The notes beneath the pieces were generated by a model, which did no database searches, was not told where the DNA came from, and saw only the letters and a program-made list of their open reading frames with translations. A program made the position numbers and the translations under genes. From a virus: a DNA stretch of 41,006 bases. Of the stretch, positions 15,663-23,580 are shown piece after piece. The first letter of the stretch is position 1. Each line of letters opens with the position of its first letter. Where the stretch lies: positions 1 through 41,006 of the IMG/VR virus record IMGVR_UViG_3300050821_004847; one strand, written 5' to 3'.

Positions 15663-16882
15663 AAATCCTCGAATCCGCGGAACGTCACGGTTTTTTGCCC
15701 GGGTGCGTTGACGGCCAATTGATTAAAGGCGAGCTCTTGATAAGCCGGGATCACCGGTACAAAGGCCCCGGGCGCCGAGCCGGTGCCGGCCACCCGTTTG
15801 GCGCCGGCCTGGATCACCCGGCGCACGAGTTCGTCGGGAATAATGTCGGCGCCGATCGCGCCGCGTTCCCATAAAATCCAGTCGTCCACGGCCTGGTTTA
15901 CTTTGTCGGTGATTTCGGCAATCACGATTTCGTTTTCGCGCAACGCCCACCAATCCAGGCCCACCGGATATTCAACCGTGTCCGGTGTAAATACGCTCAC
16001 GTAGTCGGCCACCGGCCGCATCCGCCGCGGGTTGCAAGCGGCCAAGACATCGGCCAGGATTTCCGGCGGCGGGATTTGGCCCCCGCGCAAAAGCGGATAT
16101 AGCCAGGCCTCGCCGGCGATCGCGGGTGCCGAGTGTACGACACATTGAATGATATCTGGGTGCGCCCGCAAAGCCCAGTAGCGGTATGCATCCTCGGGCC
16201 CGCACGTTGAAAAACTTTCCGGGGTTAGCCAGGTTCGGTATCGGTAACGGTCGTCGTTTTCGTCGTCGGCCCCGCCGGCGGTTTCGTTAATGTTGCGAAC
16301 ATTGACGCCGAAAGGTTGATTCCAGTTGACCAAGGCCGAAACCTGGCCGGCAACGTAACCGTTTCCAACCCGGCCTTGCGTTAAGCATTTGGCCGGGCTC
16401 GATCCGCTCAAGGTTAGAGCCGGGATCACAATCGTTTCGGTCGTTTCGAAAACGAGCTCGTTGATTGTCTGGGCTTGCGCCCCAGGCGAAATCACGGCGT
16501 CAATGGTCATTGTCGCGGTCAAGGTAAACTCGAGCGTAGTTGCCGCGGGTTGTGCCGGAACCCGGTCGGCTCGCGGCCCATACAGGGCGGCCAAGGCGGT
16601 GAGGAAATCGCCCACCGAGTATTTGAGCAAATTCATTTTGCACCCCTGATCAATCAAAACCCGCAATTGAACGATCAGTTGACAAACGGTCAAAAGCAGC
16701 ATCCGCACCGGATCCGCGGGTGCCAGGGTTTTCGCAATGTTAGTCAGGGCCAAATAGGCCTCTTCATAGTCGGCGATCGCCTCGGCTTTGATTATTTCCG
16801 GATTTTTTTGGGCGAATTCAACATCCGGCACATGGGCCAAAGAGGGTGGGTACGTAGGCTGATATATGGCGCCGTTGCTCAT
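15659..16882 (-). CDS. J: Baseplate protein J
   Basis: A 407-aa protein of the P2 gpJ / Mu gp47 baseplate wedge family: Pro-rich start, ISPGAQAQT (about 132-140), a central AGGADDENDDRYRYRTWLTPESFSTCGPEDAYRYWA block that is the family hallmark, and HPDIIQCVV. It overlaps gpI by four bases and gpW by four bases, as in P2-like operons. It forms the outer part of the baseplate wedge with gpW and gpI. Length is slightly longer than P2 gpJ (302 aa), the extra sequence being N-terminal. Confidence 0.9.
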   Translation of the reverse strand: MSNGAIYQPTYPPSLAHVPDVEFAQKNPEIIKAEAIADYEEAYLALTNIAKTLAPADPVRMLLLTVCQLIVQLRVLIDQGCKMNLLKYSVGDFLTALAALYGPRADRVPAQPAATTLEFTLTATMTIDAVISPGAQAQTINELVFETTETIVIPALTLSGSSPAKCLTQGRVGNGYVAGQVSALVNWNQPFGVNVRNINETAGGADDENDDRYRYRTWLTPESFSTCGPEDAYRYWALRAHPDIIQCVVHSAPAIAGEAWLYPLLRGGQIPPPEILADVLAACNPRRMRPVADYVSVFTPDTVEYPVGLDWWALRENEIVIAEITDKVNQAVDDWILWERGAIGADIIPDELVRRVIQAGAKRVAGTGSAPGAFVPVIPAYQELAFNQLAVNAPGQKTVTFRGFEDL

Positions 16883-17274
16883 TGATAGGAATAGCTAGGT
16901 TGTGAAGCGTACGGGGTTCGGGTGCCATAGATCACGTTGCGGATCCCGAGTTTGATGGTCGGCACCAGGCGGCCGTTTTCACCGTCGCCGGCAAAGGTCA
17001 CGTCAAGAATTTCAACCCGGTTCTCCCAAAAATGAATAACCTGTAATATTTCGGCGTGAATAAGATCGGGCGCCTCGTTGATCGGCGCATCGATCACGTT
17101 GCTTTCAAAACCCATTGAACGCTCGAGCGGCACCGAAAGCCGCGGGGTCAACATGAGCCGATACACATTTTGCAAAATTTCTTTGGTGCCGGCGGCGCCG
17201 AAATCGATCTCCGCAAAATCGGCCATCGTGTACGGGTACGGTTGGCCGTCCGGGTCAATGAAATTGACATCCAT
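16879..17274 (-). CDS. W: Baseplate wedge protein W (gp25-like)
   Basis: A 131-aa protein of the gpW/T4 gp25 lysozyme-like baseplate family: AGTKEILQNVYRLMLTPRLS at about 28-47, R-S-M-G-F-E-S, then VIHFWENRVEILDVTF. The fold is wedge-forming and not enzymatically active in phage tails. Its ATG overlaps the gpU stop (TAATG), and its own stop overlaps gpJ. Confidence 0.88.
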   Translation of the reverse strand: MDVNFIDPDGQPYPYTMADFAEIDFGAAGTKEILQNVYRLMLTPRLSVPLERSMGFESNVIDAPINEAPDLIHAEILQVIHFWENRVEILDVTFAGDGENGRLVPTIKLGIRNVIYGTRTPYASQPSYSYQ

Positions 17275-17699
17275 TAGGCGGCCCCCCGGTTAATGATCGG
17301 CTCGTACTCGGTGAACGATAGGCCGAGCTCGACGCGCAACGGTTCGCCGCCGCGGTGCCACTTGGTTTCGGTTGCGCTCAAGGTCCGCAAGGAAAACATG
17401 CTCGCCCGCGGGCCCATCGCTTTCCCGCCGAGAATCAAGGTGCCGGCCAGGCCGTTGCGTTCATAGGCTTGCAGTTGGGCAATGATCGTCCGTGGATCCC
17501 CGCACGAATTCGCGTCGAGACACATCTTGATTTCGAGCTCGATCAGTTGCGGGCCGCCATATTCGCTCCGGGGTTTGTTGAGCCAAACCGCGTGATCTTC
17601 GTATCGGCCGGCCTCGGTGCGGGTCACCTCATAAAAGGTTTGCCAGCGGCCAACCAGTTTGCCGAATAGGAACGAACCGAATATGCCAACGGTGCCCAT
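17274..17699 (-). CDS. U: P2 gpU-like tail protein
   Basis: A 141-aa protein; ATG 17699 lies one base after the gpV stop and is preferred over a longer in-frame start inside gpV. The sequence MGTVGIFGSFLFGKLVGRWQ opening, followed by R-x-A-W, matches the gpU tail-completion family (also called phage tail protein P2 GpU). Placement between V and W is unusual: in P2 itself U lies with X-D after the tape measure. Assignment rests on the N-terminal strand pattern and context. Confidence 0.78.
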   Translation of the reverse strand: MGTVGIFGSFLFGKLVGRWQTFYEVTRTEAGRYEDHAVWLNKPRSEYGGPQLIELEIKMCLDANSCGDPRTIIAQLQAYERNGLAGTLILGGKAMGPRASMFSLRTLSATETKWHRGGEPLRVELGLSFTEYEPIINRGAA

Positions 17700-17700
17700 T

Positions 17701-18354
17701 TCAAGAATTATCAGTTGAACTACCGTCAACGTTTTCCATTCGCGGATTAGCCCGAGGCCAAGGTCCGGCCTCTGGTTGAATGGTATCAACGAAAAGCACT
17801 TTTCCCGCGGGAATATGCACATCTCCATTGAGTATGATTTGCGGCGCCTCGACCGTGACTTGGGCGGCGCCCTCGACCGTAACCTGGCCGGCGCTCTTAA
17901 CTAGAACGGCGCCCTCGGCATCGATCGTCGCCGGCCCAACGGTCTTAATATTAACCGGGCCCTTGAAATCTAAGAGAAAATCTCCGGTTGCCGGATCGAT
18001 CAGCACAAAAGAGCCGTCGTCAAATTGTAGGCCAACTTGGTCAACCGTGGTTTGCAGCGGCGGCGGATTGGTCGGCGTGTAAATGCTCGCCATCACAACC
18101 CCGTCCTCGATCGAATTACTCAAATGGTTAACAAAGACCTCTTGCCCGATCCGGAAACATGAAACCGAGCGCATCCCGCCGGCGCCAGGTTGGCCAACCG
18201 GCAACCATTTGGTTATCAAGTCTTGCCGGTCAGGATAAATCACCCTAACAAAAACCCCGGTATCATCTTTCTTGCGGTCAACCACCCGGCCAACCCGGTT
18301 CAAGTTTTTTACCAGGCCGTCAGTGTCGCGGCGTTCACGATCGGCGAGTTGCAT
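17701..18354 (-). CDS. V: Baseplate spike / assembly protein V
   Basis: A 217-aa protein of the P2 gpV spike family. An N-terminal OB-fold (about 18-95; RVVDRKKDDTGVFVRVIYP, then GQEVFVNHL) is followed by a triple-stranded beta-helix whose repeats are visible as regular V-x-V-x-G-A-A-Q-V-T-V strips at about 140-180. The last 35 residues (PEAGPWPRANPRMENVDG) would form the tip. It pierces the outer membrane during contraction, which implies a Gram-negative type envelope if used like P2. Confidence 0.85.
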   Translation of the reverse strand: MQLADRERRDTDGLVKNLNRVGRVVDRKKDDTGVFVRVIYPDRQDLITKWLPVGQPGAGGMRSVSCFRIGQEVFVNHLSNSIEDGVVMASIYTPTNPPPLQTTVDQVGLQFDDGSFVLIDPATGDFLLDFKGPVNIKTVGPATIDAEGAVLVKSAGQVTVEGAAQVTVEAPQIILNGDVHIPAGKVLFVDTIQPEAGPWPRANPRMENVDGSSTDNS

Positions 18355-19512
18355 CTAGTAGCCTTTGCTGGCGAGCTCTTTGTGCATTGAATAGGTCGTT
18401 ACATAGGGCGTCGTTTTGTGCGTCACCTTTTCCAGAAAATAAATCCCATCGAAAGCGCCCCACCCATCGAGCACCACGGTTTGCCCGGTTGCGGCCTCGG
18501 GGTTGCCGATCACTTGCACTTGTATCTTGTCCCGGTGCTTGTTCGCTTTGCGCAATTTAGCCTTGGCTTTCTTAGTGGCCTTGGCTTGCAAGCCGGCGCC
18601 TTTGCCGGCGTTTTTATCCGGCGTGTTGTTGTGAAAATCGGCATCAATCAAAGGCGGCGGATCGGCCAGGCGTTGAACATTGAACGGCGCCCGCGGATCC
18701 GGTAACAAATCCGGATCACTTTGCGGGTTGTCGTAAGAGCGGATCTTGCGAGCGTTTTTAAGTTTCGGATCATTATCGGTCGCCTTGGCTTTTGTTACCT
18801 TGCCGGTTTCCGGATCCAGAAATTCAACCGAGGCCTCTTTGGCCGTGTCGGCCGTTTTAGTGGTAAAACTCCACGATAAGATTTCATCCGAGCCATAGCG
18901 CACCGTGAACGCCGGCGGACGCTTCTCATACTCGGCCCCGGCAAAAACTTTGAGCTCATTGCGCTTGATCTTGATTATCAAGCCGGCCTCTGTGCACTGC
19001 GCCTGTAAAAACTCTAAATCGGTTTGGTCGTTTTGATCGATCCGTTTAAACCGCGGGTTTTCTTCCGTGTCCCAATTAAGCGTCAATTCGTTTTCGCCTG
19101 AGATATCCTCGGCGATTTGCTGCAATGTTTTGCCTTCCCAGGCCCGCAATTTATTTTCGCCCTTTGCGGTCACCGCAATCGGAATTGAGTTGCCTTTGAT
19201 TAGAACGCTGGCCGGCGGCCCTTTGTGCAAGATCGAGTCGATTTGAAACGTGCCACAATCCAACCTTTGCGTTGCGCCTGGCCAGGCGAAATGTTCCGGC
19301 ACGATGGCCGCCTCGATAGTGACCGATCCCTTGGCCGGGAACGAATCACTAATCCAACGGCGCTCAAGGTCGTTGAGCTCTATTTTCAGGTCGTCGGCTT
19401 TGTCCAGATTGTCGGAATAGACAAAGCTTAAAAGGTCGGGCTCGAGCTCGGGATAATAATCCCGGCCGTTTATCATGAGTTCAAACCGCGCATATCGAAC
19501 CGGCGTAATCAT
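18355..19512 (-). CDS. D: Late control protein D / baseplate hub
   Basis: A 385-aa protein of the P2 gpD / Mu gp44 hub family. Hallmarks are D-D-L-K-I-E-L-N-D-L-E-R-R-W (about 40-53), GTFQIDSI, the K-G-N-S-I-P conserved stretch, W-E-G-K-T-L-Q-Q-I-A (123-132), and an N-Q-T-D-L-E-F-L-like strip with AQCTEAGL. An internal Lys/Ala-rich region (about 310-345) replaces a loop. It forms the hub that carries gpV and binds the tape measure end. Confidence 0.9.
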   Translation of the reverse strand: MITPVRYARFELMINGRDYYPELEPDLLSFVYSDNLDKADDLKIELNDLERRWISDSFPAKGSVTIEAAIVPEHFAWPGATQRLDCGTFQIDSILHKGPPASVLIKGNSIPIAVTAKGENKLRAWEGKTLQQIAEDISGENELTLNWDTEENPRFKRIDQNDQTDLEFLQAQCTEAGLIIKIKRNELKVFAGAEYEKRPPAFTVRYGSDEILSWSFTTKTADTAKEASVEFLDPETGKVTKAKATDNDPKLKNARKIRSYDNPQSDPDLLPDPRAPFNVQRLADPPPLIDADFHNNTPDKNAGKGAGLQAKATKKAKAKLRKANKHRDKIQVQVIGNPEAATGQTVVLDGWGAFDGIYFLEKVTHKTTPYVTTYSMHKELASKGY

Positions 19513-19515
19513 GTG

Positions 19516-19725
19516 TCAGGTCCAAGGCACAAGCGGTTCGCGGGCGACGGGCCCCGGATCCGGAACGTTCAAGGTGAGATTGGCGCTTAGTTCTTTAAAG
19601 CCCGAGAGGGTTAAATTGGCCTCGAGTAAATGCGCCATTTGGTGTTCGTCGCCGCGCCGGCGGCCGTAGGCCTGGTAAGCAACCAGATCCCACCAATCAC
19701 CTTGGTTTGTGCGCACCGTTTTCAT
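19516..19725 (-). CDS. X: Tail protein X (LysM-like)
   Basis: A 69-aa protein; ATG 19725 overlaps the tape-measure stop (ATGA), so the longer upstream start is rejected. G-D-W-W-D-L-V-A-Y-Q-A-Y-G followed by L-L-E-A-N is the gpX/LysM-like signature. gpX links hub protein D to the tail tube in P2-like phages, and the order tape measure-X-D is conserved. Confidence 0.88.
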   Translation of the reverse strand: MKTVRTNQGDWWDLVAYQAYGRRRGDEHQMAHLLEANLTLSGFKELSANLTLNVPDPGPVAREPLVPWT

Positions 19726-21521
19726 GAAAAGGCGAGCCGGCGCTCCTCCTCTTGCGCCTGGTTCCATTGGGAAAGGAAATCATCGGCCAGGTCGCGTAAT
19801 GACCGGTCGAGCTCGGCGACGGTATCCTGGCTCGCGTTGCCGGCAATCGTCACATTCGGCGAGAAATTGAGTGTGCTTCGTGCGCCGGCGCCGCCGGATC
19901 GGCCGGGCATCCCGCCTCCTATTGCGGCCGCGGCCTGGCCTAATAGCCCCTGTGAGCGTTCGGAACGTTTTAAGGGTATGACGGCCTCGGGTACGCCGGC
20001 CTCGGCAATTTGGCGCACTTGTGGACGCGCGAAAATTCCACCGTATTGGGCGCCGGGCGGTTTGCCACCAGATCCGCCCATCCATCCAGGCCGATTTGAC
20101 CAGGCCTCGCCGATCTTGGCCCCGATATCCGGCATTTTGAACCCGGTGATTGCCGCCACTAATGCGTCCCATGCTTTTTTTATCGCGTCGATTGCGTCTA
20201 GGAATGGTTTCTTTATTGCCTCGGTCACCGTGTTCAAGGCGGATCCGATCGGCCCGGCCAGGCCGCTAAAAAACGCCGGCGCCTTGGACCAAATGTCTTT
20301 GACCTTTTGCAAGGCATCGCTAAAAGGCCCGGTGATCGCCGGCCCGACCACGTTAAAGGCGTCACCGATCCCCTTAATCACTTTAGCCGTGCCCTCAATT
20401 AAGCCGGTGAAATCTTTAATCGTTTGAGTGATTTCGTCGGTGAGAATTTTGGCAAAGGTCCGGCCCTCTTGCCCGGTCGAGCCAAAAGCACTGGTCAACG
20501 GTGCAAACGCGGCGCCCAGGCTATTGAAAGCGTCACCAAGCTCTTTAATACCGCCACTGAATTCGGACCCTGTGAAAAAGGCGGCCAGGTGTTGAATTGC
20601 CGGCACCACGATCTCGGTTGCGAATCTCGCGGTGTCGCCCATCGCATCCGCAATAGCCTTAAAAACGTCTTTGGCGATCGGCTCAATTTCCGGCAAGGTC
20701 TTGGTCCAGAATTCGGCCAGTCTGGCTTGCATCGGAATCATTGCCAAACCGATCGTTTCGCTAAAACCGGCCATCATGTTTTGAAACCGCTGGATCTTGC
20801 CAAGATCGGTATCGACGGCCGCCGCGTTGGATTCCCTATATTTCTGGGTGAGGATTTCAACCAGTTTGGTTTGGCGTTGCAACGGTGTTGCCGCGGCAAA
20901 CGCTTTCTTCTGGTTCTTATCCATCATGATTCCGACCTCGGCCAACGCTTTGACCTGGCCCGTACCGATCGCTTTGGTGACGCCCTTGGTCAGATTATCC
21001 ATGTCCTCGACCGACGCGTTGACGCCCTTTACCGCAACAAGTGTGTCGCCCAGAACGGGCAGCATCGCCGCGATGGTCTTCGGCCCCATGCCGTAGAGCG
21101 CCAGGGTCCGGCTCGCCTGTTCGAAATGATCCGAGTGAATCACCCCTTGCTTGCCGAGCTCGGCCGAAACCTGTTGCAATGCCAAAACCTGGCCCTTGAT
21201 CGCGTCGGTCCCGAGCTTTTGTAATTCCGGGTTTGCCGTGAGCGCCGCGGTTAATTGTTGGGTACGTTTAAGCGCATCTTTGGCCGCTTGTTCGGCCCCG
21301 CCGAAAATGTTCTGAAAAATCTTGGTCAACCCAAAGGCCGCCAGGCCACCGAGCGCCAACCCAAAACCGCGGAATACGGTCCCGAAAACTTTGCCAACCG
21401 CTTGGGCAGCTTTGCCCAGGCTTTGCATTTGGCGCTTGGCCGCGTTCATGGCGCCGCCAAAACTCGATTGGAGTTTGCCGCCTAGTGCGAGTATTGCCTC
21501 ATATTCCTTTTTCGCCGCCAT
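19722..21521 (-). CDS. Tail tape measure protein
   Basis: A 599-aa protein from ATG 21521, preceded by GAGAAG and overlapping the chaperone ORF by 23 bp. Long, Ala/Lys-rich, mostly helical, with hydrophobic segments (FGLALGGLAAFGLTKIF and a later IGLAMIPMQARL region) and a Gly/Pro-rich C-terminus ending in a SLRDLADDFLSQWNQ helix. Tape measure proteins set tail length; at roughly 0.15 nm per residue this would give a rather short tail of about 90 nm. Place between chaperones and gpX is canonical. Confidence 0.85.
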   Translation of the reverse strand: MAAKKEYEAILALGGKLQSSFGGAMNAAKRQMQSLGKAAQAVGKVFGTVFRGFGLALGGLAAFGLTKIFQNIFGGAEQAAKDALKRTQQLTAALTANPELQKLGTDAIKGQVLALQQVSAELGKQGVIHSDHFEQASRTLALYGMGPKTIAAMLPVLGDTLVAVKGVNASVEDMDNLTKGVTKAIGTGQVKALAEVGIMMDKNQKKAFAAATPLQRQTKLVEILTQKYRESNAAAVDTDLGKIQRFQNMMAGFSETIGLAMIPMQARLAEFWTKTLPEIEPIAKDVFKAIADAMGDTARFATEIVVPAIQHLAAFFTGSEFSGGIKELGDAFNSLGAAFAPLTSAFGSTGQEGRTFAKILTDEITQTIKDFTGLIEGTAKVIKGIGDAFNVVGPAITGPFSDALQKVKDIWSKAPAFFSGLAGPIGSALNTVTEAIKKPFLDAIDAIKKAWDALVAAITGFKMPDIGAKIGEAWSNRPGWMGGSGGKPPGAQYGGIFARPQVRQIAEAGVPEAVIPLKRSERSQGLLGQAAAAIGGGMPGRSGGAGARSTLNFSPNVTIAGNASQDTVAELDRSLRDLADDFLSQWNQAQEEERRLAFS

Positions 21522-21693
21522 GTATCTTCTCGCAAACAGCTTTGATGTCTTCAGCCCAATCAAAGAGCTCGATTAGCGGCACCGTGTCCCATGAAGCCGG
21601 GGTTGTGCCGGGCAATGCTAAACAAAGCCCGATCACCACCCGCCGCATCACCCGTTCCGGGTCGTCTTCATGTCCAGCGATTCCGCTAACCAT
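21499..21693 (-). CDS. Tail assembly chaperone, second frame (P2 E'-like)
   Basis: Frame -1 relative to the 128-aa chaperone and open from 21825, overlapping its last codons. If started at ATG 21693 it encodes 64 aa (starting MVSGIAGHEDDPERVMRRVV). In P2, lambda and Mu-like phages this pair is expressed as E and E-E' by -1 frameshifting. No canonical X-XXY-YYZ heptamer is present in the overlap; the best weak candidates are GGTTTTG (near 21743-21749) and GGCTTTC (near 21700). Independent initiation is possible. Confidence 0.65.
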   Translation of the reverse strand: MVSGIAGHEDDPERVMRRVVIGLCLALPGTTPASWDTVPLIELFDWAEDIKAVCEKIHGGEKGI

Positions 21694-22034
21694 CTGAAAG
21701 CCTTCCCATAAAGGCCGATCTGGTCGGCCGGTTGTAAGGCCCGCAAAACCGCCACCGATATTTTGCCGGCCCGAGCCAGATAGAGCTCTTGGAAATCTTC
21801 GTCGTCGATTGCTGACGTTGCCCATTCGTTCGGGTGCAACCGTTTCCAGGCTTTTTTGATTTGGTTATGTTCGGCCCGGGTGATTGACGCAAAGTCGAGC
21901 GTAAATTGGGTGTGTGTCACTCCGTCAACGGTCACCGGGAACCGCAATTTAACCGTCACCGGTTCCCGCAAAATATCCGGCGCCGGATCCGCCGGCTCGC
22001 CCGTTTCGATATCGACAACCTTTTCCGCTTCCAT
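21648..22034 (-). CDS. E: Tail assembly chaperone (P2 gpE-like)
   Basis: A 128-aa protein between tube and tape measure, where all contractile and long tails place the assembly chaperone. The sequence has a beta-rich start (VTVKLRFPVTVDGVTHTQFTL) and R-A-E-H-N-Q-I-K-K-A-W, typical of tail assembly chaperones, and a helical C-terminus. It would coat the tape measure during tube assembly. Its stop lies within the second-frame ORF. Confidence 0.75.
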   Translation of the reverse strand: MEAEKVVDIETGEPADPAPDILREPVTVKLRFPVTVDGVTHTQFTLDFASITRAEHNQIKKAWKRLHPNEWATSAIDDEDFQELYLARAGKISVAVLRALQPADQIGLYGKAFRWLAESLDMKTTRNG

Positions 22035-22038
22035 AGCT

Positions 22039-22560
22039 TTAGGCTCGGCCGATCTTTTGCCGGATCCTGGCCGCGTAATCGACGCCCTTTATCTTGCAGA
22101 TAAAATTATCTTTATCGATGTGAAACTCTTCCACGTCTTCGTAAAGGCCGCGGAAACTAACAACCTCGAGCTCGGTTGAGGCCGCGCCGGCGGCGCCCAC
22201 TTCCATGTTTCCGAAATTGATTCCTTTCGGCATCCCGCCGATAAAAAAACGCCAACCTTTGTATTCGGCCCGGTTCGTGCCACTGTCCCGGCCCTGGTGG
22301 CAGCACCAGATATCCAGATTCACCGAATCCTGTACCGCTAGGCGCATCGTGTTTTCGTCCGGAACGTGCCAGTTGAGCACAATTGACATTGGCCCAAAAT
22401 GGCAATGCGTCGGCGCATCGATTGATCCCATCACGCCGGCGCCTTTGATTTCGTCGGAAAGCGGGGTTGCGTTCGGTAAGGTGCAATCGGCCAAGCCGAG
22501 CAAATTATATTCCTCGAGGAAAACACTGTAGTTCGATATGCGTTGGGGCCAATAAGGCAT
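22039..22560 (-). CDS. FII: Major tail tube protein
   Basis: A 173-aa protein with ribosome binding site AAAGGA eight bases before ATG 22560. It matches the P2 FII tube family: N-Y-S-V-F-L-E-E-Y-N-L-L-G-L-A-D-C-T-L-P opening, G-A-G-V-M-G-S-I-D, R-A-E-Y-K-G-W-R-F-F, and G-x-A-S-T-E-L-E-V. Tube subunits stack as hexamers inside the sheath. In other P2-like phages it directly follows the sheath gene; here a homing endonuclease separates them. Confidence 0.92.
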   Translation of the reverse strand: MPYWPQRISNYSVFLEEYNLLGLADCTLPNATPLSDEIKGAGVMGSIDAPTHCHFGPMSIVLNWHVPDENTMRLAVQDSVNLDIWCCHQGRDSGTNRAEYKGWRFFIGGMPKGINFGNMEVGAAGAASTELEVVSFRGLYEDVEEFHIDKDNFICKIKGVDYAARIRQKIGRA

Positions 22561-22575
22561 GGTAGTTTCCTTTCG

Positions 22576-23580
22576 TTAAGCGGCCATTTGAAACGGAATA
22601 ATTCTCCGAAGTCTAAGGACCATTGTCTTAAACTTGTCGGCTCGCTCTTTCTTTCTCGAAAGCGCGGGGAATCCATCAGGATAAAGAAGCTTGGCAAGCT
22701 CTATCGCGTATTTTGAATGAACATTAACCGAATAGAAGTCATTACCATATTTCGTAATGCTCTTTCTCAATATCGGTTTTGCGTCTGTAAACCGTTCAAT
22801 AAATGTTTTGTATTGCTGAATGAACAGCAAAGAAGCACTGACTAGCCTAATTGTTGGTTGATTCTTACCCATCATTCCCAAGCTGCCGTCGCCATCTATC
22901 GCGCCGCGCCAAAAATGAAGGTTGTTCGCCAATTCTTCCGATACTTGCAAGGTGTGCGTTTTTCGTTGTGTTATTCCGTAACCCTTCAATTTTTCGGCCA
23001 TACTTCGCGAAACAATTTTCATTACCGCATAGGATGAGATTCCACTCGGGCGATCATAAAATCGTACGCGATGCTCGGCTTTCAGGAATTTTCTGAATTC
23101 TTCAAGGTGCGGTGCGTCATGTTGCTGTAGCACAATCGAAATAGCGTTTTGGCTGTTAACGCATCCATCGGTTGCCAACATCCCGAGCCAATAAGCACTT
23201 TCGTCGTTCAACTGATCGAAAACCCTGGAATCAAAAGGAAGTGGGCTTCTCTTATCGGTTATTTCTACGCCATTCCTCCGTAGGATAAAACCAACCCCAG
23301 TTTGCGAACATCCGAACAGGTTAGCTATTTCGGATTGACTCAACTTCTCCTTGGTGTATGCGCGAATCATTTCCGCTTCTTGTTCGGGCGAAAACATTTT
23401 TGGGCACGATTTCTGGTTCGGTCTTTCCTTCCTCGTGGTCGCCCTAATCCCTTTGCGTTTCAGCAAACGTCCTATGGTTTGCTGAGAGCATCCACAAAGC
23501 GAAGCAATAGCTTTTTGCGGCATACCACGCTCGGTATATGCGCTAATAACAAAGGAAACATTTAAACGGTTTTGAATCAT
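22576..23580 (-). CDS. LAGLIDADG homing endonuclease with two N-terminal helix-turn-helix motifs
   Basis: A 334-aa protein inserted between sheath and tube genes. Two LAGLIDADG motifs are visible: WLGMLATDG at 131-139 (Asp138) and WRGAIDGDG at 224-232 (Asp231), spaced as in a single-chain, two-motif enzyme. The N-terminus has two helix-turn-helix units (PQKAIASLCGCSQQTIGRLL at 21-40 and SQSEIANLFGCSQTGVGFIL at 81-100). Its ATG overlaps the sheath stop (ATGA), so it is co-translated. Base composition is more AT-rich than the flanking structural genes. It would cut an allele lacking the insert and spread by repair. Confidence 0.88.
   Translation of the reverse strand: MIQNRLNVSFVISAYTERGMPQKAIASLCGCSQQTIGRLLKRKGIRATTRKERPNQKSCPKMFSPEQEAEMIRAYTKEKLSQSEIANLFGCSQTGVGFILRRNGVEITDKRSPLPFDSRVFDQLNDESAYWLGMLATDGCVNSQNAISIVLQQHDAPHLEEFRKFLKAEHRVRFYDRPSGISSYAVMKIVSRSMAEKLKGYGITQRKTHTLQVSEELANNLHFWRGAIDGDGSLGMMGKNQPTIRLVSASLLFIQQYKTFIERFTDAKPILRKSITKYGNDFYSVNVHSKYAIELAKLLYPDGFPALSRKKERADKFKTMVLRLRRIIPFQMAA

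Noticed and set aside
17700-17828. N-terminal extension of the gpU ORF.
   Set aside because: It overlaps gpV in a different frame; ATG 17699 directly after the gpV stop gives the usual gpU length.
19630-21224. Two plus-strand ORFs of more than 260 codons.
   Set aside because: They lie antisense to the tape measure gene, whose protein sequence, codon use and context are convincing.
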